DNA of 28,157 nucleotides from Bacteriovoracaceae bacterium UBA4096. Lineage in GTDB: Bacteria; Bdellovibrionota; Bacteriovoracia; Bacteriovoracales; Bacteriovoracaceae. The notes under the pieces are model-generated. The model was not told the origin of the DNA, made no database searches, and saw only the letters and a program-made list of their open reading frames with translations. Position 1 is the first letter of the stretch. Each line of letters begins with the position of its first letter. Shown in pieces: positions 1 through 8,900 of the stretch. Made by a program: the position numbers and the translations under genes. The DNA lies in the NCBI GenBank assembly GCA_002381945.1, contig DFXY01000067.1, positions 8,408 to 36,564 on the forward strand. Reading direction: 5' to 3'.

Positions 1-1337
1 TCTTTTTTTAAATCCTTTAGTATTTTATTATTAAAACCAGTTCCTACTTTTCCCGCATATCGTAATTTACCCTTTTCATAAATCCCTAAGAGTAAGGCCC
101 CAATTCCGGTCCTGCCACCTTGAGGATCGGTCCATCCTCCAATTACAAATTCCTGCCGGGTAGAGCATTTTGTTTTGGCCCAAAAGTCGTTTCTGCCAGA
201 AAGATAGGGACTATCGGCCAATTTTGAAACAATACCTTCCAATTTATGTTCACAAGAGACTCGGTAGAAATCTTCACCTTCTTCAAGAATATGCTCGCTG
301 TAATGAATAAAAGAGGACGTATCAGAAAGTATTTCTTTGAGTTTCTCTTTTCTTTCTATCAGTGGGAGTCCTCTTAAATCAAGTCCATTTAAATACAAGA
401 GGTCAAATGCATAGTAGAGCAGGTTTTTATCATTTTTACTTTTCAAGGTATTTTGAAGTCTTTGAAAATGAGTTTTCCCTTCCTCATCCAAAGCTACAAT
501 TTCTCCGTCAATGATGGCATTTTTCACTGGTAATTGTTCGATAGAATTGAGTAAGTGGGGAAAAGTATTGCTCCAATCAAGAGCATTTCGGGTATAAAAT
601 TGAGCGATGCCATTTTTTAAATGTGCCTGCATTCGATAGCCATCAAATTTCATTTCATGAACCCAGCTACCATTTTCTTCAGGTACACAGGTGACAAGCC
701 GGGGTAATTGAGGCGGAATAAAACCGGGCCAGGGATCACGCCCTAAGGTTTCGGCTTTTTTTTTGACGGTCTTTTTCTTACTCACCTTTCTTACTGCTTT
801 TTTACCTTTCGATATTCCTTTTAATTCATAACCAGGTACTTCCTGTTCATCATGATGTTTTATTAGTAACCAGTTCTTCTTATTTTCATCTGCTTTATAG
901 CGAGTCCTGACCAAAACAAAACTGCCGTTTAATTTTTTTCCCTTAAGCTTAAACTTTAAATGCCCCTTCTCCAGTGCCTGAGCAGGATCTTCATCCTCCG
1001 ATTCCCAGTTACCATGATCCCAAATGAAAACTTCACCACCGCCATATTCTCCCTGAGGAATGGTCCCATGGAAGGTGGCGTACTCTATTGGGTGATCCTC
1101 CGTCTGAACCGCAAGCCTTTTATCGGCCGGATCAAGTGAGGGCCCTTTAGGAACCGCCCAGCTTTTTAAGACACCATCCAGCTCCAGCCTGAAATCATAA
1201 TGGAGGCGTCTTGCATGATGTTCTTGCACCACGAATATTAGTTTAGAAGATTTCTTACGTGTTTTTTTTCCACCAGGCTCTTTAGTTTTTTTAAAGTCTC
1301 TTTTTTTATTGTATTCCTGAAGTGGGTTTTTCTTCAT
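1..1337 (-). CDS. ligD: ATP-dependent DNA ligase LigD, phosphoesterase and ligase domains (3' end outside window)
   Basis: Partial gene, read from an ATG at 1337 and open to the left edge (445 codons seen). Residues about 35-170 form the LigD 3'-phosphoesterase domain, with the signature HHARRLHYDFRLELDG and TIPQGEYGGGE. A lysine-rich linker (about 175-197) leads into the ATP-dependent ligase domain. That domain shows motif I EMKFDGYR with nucleotidyl lysine K230, motif III-like AFDLLYLNG, motif IV EGIVSK and motif V WAKTK. The family seals Ku-bound double-strand breaks in bacterial non-homologous end joining. The start is supported by AAGGAG, which overlaps the Ku stop 8 bp upstream, so the two genes are translationally close. 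A primase-polymerase domain, if there is one, would lie C-terminal and outside the window, so the full architecture cannot be told. Confidence 0.95.
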   Translation of the reverse strand, partial: MKKNPLQEYNKKRDFKKTKEPGGKKTRKKSSKLIFVVQEHHARRLHYDFRLELDGVLKSWAVPKGPSLDPADKRLAVQTEDHPIEYATFHGTIPQGEYGGGEVFIWDHGNWESEDEDPAQALEKGHLKFKLKGKKLNGSFVLVRTRYKADENKKNWLLIKHHDEQEVPGYELKGISKGKKAVRKVSKKKTVKKKAETLGRDPWPGFIPPQLPRLVTCVPEENGSWVHEMKFDGYRMQAHLKNGIAQFYTRNALDWSNTFPHLLNSIEQLPVKNAIIDGEIVALDEEGKTHFQRLQNTLKSKNDKNLLYYAFDLLYLNGLDLRGLPLIERKEKLKEILSDTSSFIHYSEHILEEGEDFYRVSCEHKLEGIVSKLADSPYLSGRNDFWAKTKCSTRQEFVIGGWTDPQGGRTGIGALLLGIYEKGKLRYAGKVGTGFNNKILKDLKK

Positions 1338-1345
1338 CAGACTCC

Positions 1346-2218
1346 TTAACTGGCCTTCTTACGGGCGGAGACCTTTTTAGTGGTTTTTTTCTTAGTCGTA
1401 CTTCCAGAAGCACGTTCTTTTTTCTTTTGTTCCAGAGATTTCCTTAGTAGCGGCATCAGATCAACCACGTTTCCAGTATTACCTTTTTCCTCTTTAGGTA
1501 ATTCACCATAATCAATTTCATGACCTTCTCCGGCCTTAACTTTAAGATTAATTATTTTCATGATGTCATCATTATAAGTATCTTTATACTGCTCCGGTTT
1601 CCATTTGCCTGTCATCCCATCTATGAGTTCCTGCGCCATCTTAATTTCTTTAGGACTAAACTTCGGTTTATCAGAATCTTTAATGTAATCAACCTCATCT
1701 GTCTGGAGAACTTCATGGGCAAAACGTAACATTTCAAGCACAAGATAATTATCTTTTGCCATTATGCAGGCGAGATGCATTTTGGTTCTGATTACGATCT
1801 TGGCAATAGCGACTTTATTCGTTTTCTTAAGGGCCTCACACAAAAGGAAATATCCTTTTACACCATTTTTTTGAGGTACCAGATAATAAGGTTTCTCAAA
1901 AAACATAAGATCAATTTCGTCAAAACTCACAAAGTCTTCGATATCAATTGTCTGAGTGGCCTTAGGATTGGCGGCCTTAAAATCTTCCTTATTCATGATG
2001 ACGTACTGGCCCGACTCATATTCATATCCTTTTACAATACGAGGCCAGGGAACTTCTTTTCCATCTTTAGCATTTACTTTTTTGTATTTAATCGGAGAAA
2101 GGTCTTTTTGATCGAGCATTTTAAAACTTAGCTCATGACCTTCTTGGGCCTTTTGTAAGGTGACAGGAATATTTAGCAATCCAAAACTTATCGAACCTTT
2201 CCAGATGCTTCCGGCCAT
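1346..2218 (-). CDS. ku: Non-homologous end-joining protein Ku
   Basis: 290 residues, the usual length for bacterial Ku. The N-terminus MAGSIWKGSISFGLLNIPV is the canonical opening of the Ku beta-barrel, and the core carries VSFDEIDLMFFEKPYYLVP and a VLEMLRFAHEV helix. It should form a homodimeric ring that threads onto broken DNA ends and recruits LigD. The last 35 or so residues are rich in Lys, Arg, Ser and Thr; such basic tails are known to aid DNA binding or ligase recruitment in other bacterial Ku proteins. AAAGGAG lies just before the ATG at 2218. It is the promoter-proximal gene of the ku-ligD operon and diverges from the oxidoreductase gene at 2381. Confidence 0.96.
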   Translation of the reverse strand: MAGSIWKGSISFGLLNIPVTLQKAQEGHELSFKMLDQKDLSPIKYKKVNAKDGKEVPWPRIVKGYEYESGQYVIMNKEDFKAANPKATQTIDIEDFVSFDEIDLMFFEKPYYLVPQKNGVKGYFLLCEALKKTNKVAIAKIVIRTKMHLACIMAKDNYLVLEMLRFAHEVLQTDEVDYIKDSDKPKFSPKEIKMAQELIDGMTGKWKPEQYKDTYNDDIMKIINLKVKAGEGHEIDYGELPKEEKGNTGNVVDLMPLLRKSLEQKKKERASGSTTKKKTTKKVSARKKAS

Positions 2219-2380
2219 AAGTGCTCCTTTGGAAGAATGCTCATTGTTAAATATAGACCTATAAACTTCTCAGTCAAACTACCCCGCTCCTGAGCATTAC
2301 TTCACTTAACAGAAATGTTTTAATCAACACTTACAGATGGCATAAGCTTTGCTTAATACCTTCCTTGAAGAGGTGTGTTT

Positions 2381-3508
2381 ATGTTTTCAAAGCCTAAAGA
2401 AAAGATACGCTATGCCGTAGTGGGATTGGGTTATATTGCTCAAATTGCTGTACTGCCTGCCTTTAAAAATGCCCGCAGCAACTCATCATTAGTTGCTTTG
2501 GTATCAGGTGATAAAGAAAAACTCAAACGCCTGGGGGATAAGTATCATGTAGAGAAGCGCTACCTCTACTCTGAGCTGGAAGATTGCCTGAAACGCGGAG
2601 AAGTCGACGCTATCTACATTGCCACACCAAATTTCTATCACCGTAATATTATGGAAACGGCCGCGAAGTACGGAGTTCACGTATTATGTGAAAAGCCAAT
2701 GGCGGTTACCACTGAAGATTGTCTCTCTATGATCAATGAGGCCCAGAAAAATAACATTCAACTAATGATCGCTTATCGTCTCCACTTTGAGTCTGCCAAT
2801 CTGGAAGCAATTAAGATTGCTCAATCTAAAAGAATAGGAGATTTGAAAGTCTTTAACTCCGTATTCACCATGCAGGTAAAAGATCACAATAATATACGTC
2901 TGGAAGAAGTTGAAAAAGGAGGAGGACCTCTTTATGACATCGGTATTTATTGTATCAATGCCGCCAGATACTTATTTAAGGCCGAGCCTGTAGAAGTTTT
3001 TGCTATGACCGCAAACAGTAAAGATTCGCGTTTTAAAAAAGTTGATGAACTCGTAAGCTGTATCATGAAATTCCCTGAAGGAAAGCTTGCAACTTTTAGC
3101 ATCAGCTTCGGTTCTTTCCCGTCGGCGGATTATGATCTGATTGGCTCTAAAGGCCGTGTGAGGCTTGAAAAGGGTTATGAATATGCCAAGACGATGACAT
3201 TGAAAATCTATGAAGAGAAAAAAATAATCTCTAAGAAATATCCAAGAAGAGATCAATTTGCTCCTGAATTAATATATTTTTCTGATTGCATCCAAAGAAA
3301 GAAAAAACCTGAACCTTCCGGAGAAGAAGGTCTTGCCGATATAAAAATCATCGAGGCCCTCTTGCTCTCAATAGACCTGGGGGCCCCAATCACTCTGGAT
3401 GAGATTAATAAAAAGTCCAGGCCATCAGAAAATCAAAAGATCACCCGTCCTTCCTTTATCAAACCACGATTATTTAACGTGATTGGTCCGGGAGGAGAAA
3501 AACATTAA
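2381..3508 (+). CDS. Gfo/Idh/MocA family NAD(P)-dependent oxidoreductase
   Basis: A Rossmann domain opens with YAVVGLGYIAQIAVLPAF (GxGxxA-type dinucleotide site). The family signature ATPNFYHR and the catalytic-lysine segment CEKPMAVT follow, then a C-terminal alpha/beta domain with GGGPLYDIGIYCINAARYLF. These enzymes oxidise or reduce sugars and related polyols with NAD(P); the glucose-fructose oxidoreductase subgroup is the closest by motif. An in-frame GTG lies two codons earlier at 2375, but AGAGG at 2369-2373 is 7 bp from the ATG at 2381 and only 1 bp from the GTG, so the ATG is preferred. No twin-arginine or other signal peptide is seen, so it is probably cytoplasmic. The substrate cannot be told. 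Confidence 0.9.
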   Translation: MFSKPKEKIRYAVVGLGYIAQIAVLPAFKNARSNSSLVALVSGDKEKLKRLGDKYHVEKRYLYSELEDCLKRGEVDAIYIATPNFYHRNIMETAAKYGVHVLCEKPMAVTTEDCLSMINEAQKNNIQLMIAYRLHFESANLEAIKIAQSKRIGDLKVFNSVFTMQVKDHNNIRLEEVEKGGGPLYDIGIYCINAARYLFKAEPVEVFAMTANSKDSRFKKVDELVSCIMKFPEGKLATFSISFGSFPSADYDLIGSKGRVRLEKGYEYAKTMTLKIYEEKKIISKKYPRRDQFAPELIYFSDCIQRKKKPEPSGEEGLADIKIIEALLLSIDLGAPITLDEINKKSRPSENQKITRPSFIKPRLFNVIGPGGEKH

Positions 3509-3518
3509 ATGAGGTTTT

Positions 3519-3914
3519 ATGAAAATCTTATTGAATTTGTTTCTCGTTGGAATTTTTCCTTTTGCTTATGCAGGAAGTCCTGATGTTGCCATTTCGATGG
3601 TCCCTCGAGGGAAAGTTGTCGATACAATCGGTAGAGATTACAGGATAAGAACGATTGCTGGCACCAAAATCGAGCTTGAGTTCAAACGCAACGGCATCTT
3701 GGAAGAGGCCAAAGGTATGAATCTCAACAAGGGAGATGATCTTGAACCCGGGTATGGGCTTATCTCTTTAAGTTCTGCCGCCCAGATTCTTCAATCCATG
3801 GGGAAGAAGCCCCAGGGACTATGGTTACTGGAAAAGGATGAAAAAATGGGTTGGATCTATGAGTTCCAGGGAACCATTATTTCGGCCAAAGATGGCAGTA
3901 TTCTTAGCCGATAA
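3519..3914 (+). CDS. Small secreted protein, possibly PepSY-like
   Basis: 131 residues with a clear Sec signal peptide (K2, hydrophobic core LLNLFLVGIFPFAYA, likely cleavage after AYA at about residue 18). The mature part is a compact beta-rich domain. Its second half (ISLSSAAQILQSMG, then GWIYEFQGTI and AKDGSIL) follows the helix-strand-strand pattern of PepSY propeptide domains, though the match is weak and made by eye. The gene starts 10 bp after the oxidoreductase with GAGG upstream, so the two are probably co-transcribed. It ends 1 bp before the convergent kinase gene. Function unknown; periplasmic location is inferred from the signal peptide. Confidence 0.8.
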   Translation: MKILLNLFLVGIFPFAYAGSPDVAISMVPRGKVVDTIGRDYRIRTIAGTKIELEFKRNGILEEAKGMNLNKGDDLEPGYGLISLSSAAQILQSMGKKPQGLWLLEKDEKMGWIYEFQGTIISAKDGSILSR

Positions 3915-3915
3915 T

Positions 3916-5970
3916 TTACTGAATATGATTTTCATTGGCCGAATTTGTGTTCACCGAAATACTTGGAACGACAGTCACTTTGGGTAAAGTGATTTTAAAC
4001 TTGGATCCTGTTTCGTCAGAAACAACTTCAATCTTACCGTGATGTCCTTCAACAATTTCTCTTACAATAAATAGACCCAGTCCAAGTCCACCTATACTTT
4101 CATTTGAACTAGCTCTTTCAAATCGATCAAAAATAGTTTTAAGTTTGTTCTGAGGTATTCCTTTACCATGGTCAATGATTTGCATGATCACCTGGCTTTC
4201 CTCTTCTCTGATAATAAATTCAATTTTGCCTGGAGCATATTTAATGGCGTTTGTAATCAGATTGGTAAGGACCTGTTCAATTCTAACCTTATCCCAAACG
4301 ACTTCAATATTTGGGCCATTTTTAAACTCTAAACTACAATTGGAGTTCATTAGAATTTCTTTGTGCCGATCCATAACCTCTGTTACGAGCTCGTGAATTT
4401 CAAATTTTTCAAAGCTAAAGTTGAATTTCCCTGATTGAATACGGGAGACATCCAGTAATATCTGAATCAAGTTAATTAAACGGTCCACTTGTTTAACAGA
4501 AGCCTCAACTGATTTAGTGAAGCGTTCTACCGGAAAAACTCCGTCTTTACTCATTTGGATGGATTTTCTCACCATCTGCAGTTGTAATTTCAAGGATGTA
4601 ATCGGAGTATTAAGTTCATGAGAGGCAATGGATAAAAAATCGTTCCTTATTTCAATCGCTTCTTGTGCCATGGTATAGAGTCGGGCGTTTTCAAAGGCCA
4701 GGATGACTCTACGTGAGAGTTCCTGAGCTACTTCCATAAAGTACTGATCATATTTCACTTGTGATTGTTGTCTCACAAAGGTCATCACTCCAATTACCTC
4801 TCCATTAAACTCTAAAGGCAGTATCAAGGCCGAGGCTCCGGGAACTTCTTCCTGATTAAGAATCCTGGCAGAATGTTGCTTCATTAATGCAGCTAAGCCG
4901 AAATCATTAGGATTATCCTGAAAATGTTTTTGGTAAAAAACACTGGCCTCATCTAACAGTTTAGGTTCCCGATGAGAGAAACTGATTGTTGTGAGCTTCC
5001 CTTCTTCATTTGCAATATCAATAGCACACCAGTCAGCAAGATAAGGAACTGCCAGTTTGGTAATGCTCTCTAGAGTTTTATGGTAATCAAGTGTTGCCAC
5101 CAGGAGTTCTCCGGCCTTTGCCAGGAACTGCTGTTTGTCTGAGTTCTTTTTTCGGTCTTCAACATCAAGGGCCGTACCGAGCCAGGAGTTTATCTCTTCA
5201 GGATGAAAGTACTTTTCAGGTCTGACTTGGATTAAATGCCAGCGGTAAATACGATTTTTATTCAAAATCCGGCATTCACACTCCAGCCCGTTTTGATTGA
5301 TTCTTTCATTGAACAAGTCAGTTAGTTTACTAATATCTTCAGGATGAATGACATCTTTCCACGCCAGACCATAACTATCTCTGAGTGAGAGACCGGTGTA
5401 ATCAAACCAGACTTTATTAAAATATTCATATTGACCGTCAGGCAGGAGCCTGAAGACAATTTGAGGAATTGAATCTGCCAGATACTGATACCTTCGTAAG
5501 TTTTCAATCTCAAGCCGGTCAATTTTCTGAGAATGCTCTTTAGCTTCCGCATCCAGAAGCTTTTGGGCCTGATCTTTGATCACCTGGTTTTTGCGGTAAA
5601 TGTCGGCAAAGATACTGACTTTTGATTTCAGGATATAAGGATCAAATGGTTTTAGAAGGTAGTCAATGGCGCCCACTCCATAACCTTGATAGACATATTG
5701 TTCATCCTGATTGATGGCCGACATAAAAATAATAGGAATATCCCGGGATTTTTCCCGGGTTTTGATTACTGAGGCTGTTTCAAAACCATTCATGACCGGC
5801 ATTTGAACATCCATTAAGATGACAGCAAAGTCATTCTGAAGAAGATGCTTTAAGGCCTCATTCCCGGAACTGGCCGAAATAATATTATAGGCCGGTGATT
5901 TCAAGACCGCCTCAATGGCCAGAATGCCTTCCGGACGATCATCAACGACCAGGATATTAACCTTATTCAT
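3916..5970 (-). CDS. REC-PAS-GAF hybrid sensor histidine kinase
   Basis: 684 residues, no membrane segments. An N-terminal receiver domain (about 3-122; phospho-acceptor D54 in ILMDVQMP, K in LLKPFD) is followed by a helical linker, a PAS domain (about 155-275, ending in the PAC-like strand WLGTALDVEDRKK) and a GAF domain (about 280-435). The kinase module has H451 in FLSIASHELNTPI, an N-box (LTNLITNAIKYAP) and a G-box (GGLGLGLFI). Because the receiver comes first, phosphorylation from another kinase may control this kinase's output. The likely donor is the poly-HAMP kinase encoded just upstream: the ATG here overlaps that gene's 3' end by 8 bp, implying translational coupling. The kinase module closely resembles that of the gene at 16233-18254. 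Confidence 0.93.
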   Translation of the reverse strand: MNKVNILVVDDRPEGILAIEAVLKSPAYNIISASSGNEALKHLLQNDFAVILMDVQMPVMNGFETASVIKTREKSRDIPIIFMSAINQDEQYVYQGYGVGAIDYLLKPFDPYILKSKVSIFADIYRKNQVIKDQAQKLLDAEAKEHSQKIDRLEIENLRRYQYLADSIPQIVFRLLPDGQYEYFNKVWFDYTGLSLRDSYGLAWKDVIHPEDISKLTDLFNERINQNGLECECRILNKNRIYRWHLIQVRPEKYFHPEEINSWLGTALDVEDRKKNSDKQQFLAKAGELLVATLDYHKTLESITKLAVPYLADWCAIDIANEEGKLTTISFSHREPKLLDEASVFYQKHFQDNPNDFGLAALMKQHSARILNQEEVPGASALILPLEFNGEVIGVMTFVRQQSQVKYDQYFMEVAQELSRRVILAFENARLYTMAQEAIEIRNDFLSIASHELNTPITSLKLQLQMVRKSIQMSKDGVFPVERFTKSVEASVKQVDRLINLIQILLDVSRIQSGKFNFSFEKFEIHELVTEVMDRHKEILMNSNCSLEFKNGPNIEVVWDKVRIEQVLTNLITNAIKYAPGKIEFIIREEESQVIMQIIDHGKGIPQNKLKTIFDRFERASSNESIGGLGLGLFIVREIVEGHHGKIEVVSDETGSKFKITLPKVTVVPSISVNTNSANENHIQ

Positions 5971-8900
5971 TAATCTTCTTCGTCTTGTTAGTTTTAGTTA
6001 ACCATTTATGCATAACGGATAATAGATAGTCGGTATCAACCGGCTTAGTAATATAATCACTCGCCCCTGCTTCGAGACATTTCTCCCGGTCCCCTTTCAT
6101 GGCCTTAGCGGTTAAGGTGATAATAGGAAGATTTCTGAACTCATGCATTTTACGAATGGCCTGTGTCGCTTCAATCCCACCCATTTCAGGCATCATGACA
6201 TCCATGAGGATCATATCCACATCAGGATTTTCCTGCAATTTCTCCAGCCCTGTGCGCCCATTATCAGCGTACAAGACTTCTATTCCCTTGCGTTCCAATA
6301 CGACAGTGAGAGCAAAAATATTTCTCATATCATCATCAATCAATAGAATTTTCTTAGCATTAAAATCAGCGTCGCTGGCCATTCTAGGAAGCATCTGGGC
6401 TTCTTCTATCGAAGATCCTGCTGTCTCTTCCTGATAGTGATATTTGAGAGGTAATTCCAGAATAAAAGTACTGCCTTTACCTGGTTCGCTCTCTACATTA
6501 ATACTTCCACCTAGAAGCAGGGCAATTTGTCTGGAAATAGTAAGACCTAGTCCTGTACCACCATATTTCCTGTTGGTTGTTCCATCCGCTTGCTGAAACG
6601 CCTCAAAAATAAGTTTCTGCTTGTCTTTAGGTATGCCAATTCCCGTATCTGTCACTGAGAAGACAATGCTAGGTTCTCCTCTGAGAGTTGATTTTGAAAC
6701 TTTCAGGCAGACTTTACCTTGTTCAGTAAACTTAAAAGCATTTGAGAGTAAATTTTTTAAAATCTGCTGAACTCTTACAACATCTGTGTTGATCGTGAAG
6801 TTTGCGAGTTCTGGATTAATCTCAATGTTAAAATCAATCCCTTTATGATTAGCGACTGGGCGAAAGGAATGTTCTAAATATTCATTGATTTCAGGTAATT
6901 TGATATCTCTAGGGATGACAGTCATCTTACCTGATTCTACTTTAGACAGATCCAGAATTTCATTAATTAGGGCCAGGAGGTCACAACCTGATGAGTAAAT
7001 GGTCTGAGCAAACTTAATCTGTTCAGATGACATATTGTTCTCCTTATTCTCGGACAGCATTTTTGAGAGGATAAGAAGACTGTTAAGTGGTGTTCTGAGT
7101 TCATGTGACATATTGGCCAGGAACTCAGTTTTATACTTCGAAATAAGCGAGAGCTGCTCGGCCTTCTCTTCTACCGAGTGAGAGGCCTGCTCGACTTCTT
7201 GGTTCTTGATTTCCAGGAGTTTTGCTTTTTCTTCAAGTTCTTTTGCTTGGGCCTCAAGTTCCGAGTTAGATTTCTTCAACTCAATTAATAGAACCTCAGT
7301 TCTCATGCTGCTTGAAATCATGTTCAAAACCACACCAATGGAAGTCATCAGCTGATCCAGGAAGTTAAGATCATTCTGAGTAAAGGAGTAAATGGAAGCA
7401 AGTTCAATGACGGCCTTAACTTCACCTTCAAACAAAATAGGAAGGACAATAATATTTAAAGGTTTAACTTCTCCTAAGCTGGAAGAAATGTAGATGTAAT
7501 CATTTGGTGCATTGGTAATGAGAATTCGTTTCTTCTCGAAAGCACATTGACCAACTAAACCTTCACGCAGTTTGTACTGATTTTGGAAATTCTTTCTTTC
7601 GGTATAAGCATAGCTTGCAATCAAAGACAGAGTCGATTCCGTCTCGGATTCACTATCCATGATAAAAAAGGTTCCTTGTTGAGCATCAATCAAGGGAGTC
7701 AACTCAGACATGATAAGCTGGGCCACAGAAGTAATTGAGCGCTGCCCTTGCATCATACTGGCAAACTTAGCAAGGTTTGTCTTAAGCCAATCTTGTTCAT
7801 GGTTCTTATCAGTTGTATCCTTAAGGTTAGCAATCATCTGGTTAATGTTATCTTTAAGTGCAGCAACTTCACCTTGGGCCTCAACCTTAATCAACTGGGT
7901 CAGGTCACCTTTGGTCACGGCCGTCGAAACTTCACCAATGGCACGAATCTGAGTGGTAAGGTTTCCTGCAAGCTGGTTCACGTTATCGGTCAGATCTTTC
8001 CAGGTCCCAGCAGCGCCTGGAACTTTCGCCTGGCCGCCGAGCTTCCCTTCAATTCCCACTTCTCTTGCCGTCGTTGTCACCTGATCGGCAAAAGTACGAA
8101 GTGTATCAGTCATTGAGTTAATCGTTTCGGCCAGAGCTGCCACCTCACCTTTGGCCTCAAGAACAAACTTTTGATTCAAGTCACCGTCGGCAACTGCTGT
8201 CACAACTTTTACAATCCCTCGAACCTGCTTGGTAAGGTTTGAGGCCATGAAATTCACATTATCAGTTAAATCTTTCCAGGTTCCGGCAACACCAGGCACT
8301 CTTGCTTGTGCACCCAGTTTTCCTTCGATCCCCACTTCTCTGGCAACGGTTGTCACCTGATCGGCAAAGGTTCTCAATGTATCAGTCATGTTATTGATGG
8401 TTTCGGCCAGAGCCGCCACTTCACCTTTAGCTTCAAGTACGAACTTCTGGTTCAAGTCACCGTTTGCAACTGCTGTCACAACTTTTACAATCCCTCGCAC
8501 TTGTTTGGTCAAATTTCCCGCCATGAAATTCACGTTATCAGTCAGATCTTTCCATGTTCCCGAAACACCTTTAACGTCCGCCTGGCCACCCAGCTTCCCT
8601 TCTGTTCCAACTTCCTTCGCCACTCGGGTAACCTCGGCAGCAAATGAGTTGAGCTGATCCACCAGGGTATTGATGGTATTTTTTAGCTCAAGGATTTCAC
8701 CTTTAGCATCAACCGTAATTTTTTGTGATAAATCGCCATTCGCAATGGCCGTTGTCACTTTCGCAATATTTCGCACCTGAGCGGTTAGATTTCCTGCCAG
8801 ACCATTCACATTATCCGTTAAATCTTTCCAGGTTCCCGAAACACCTTTCACATTGGCCTGACCACCAAGTTTTCCTTCTGTACCCACTTCTTTTGCCACA

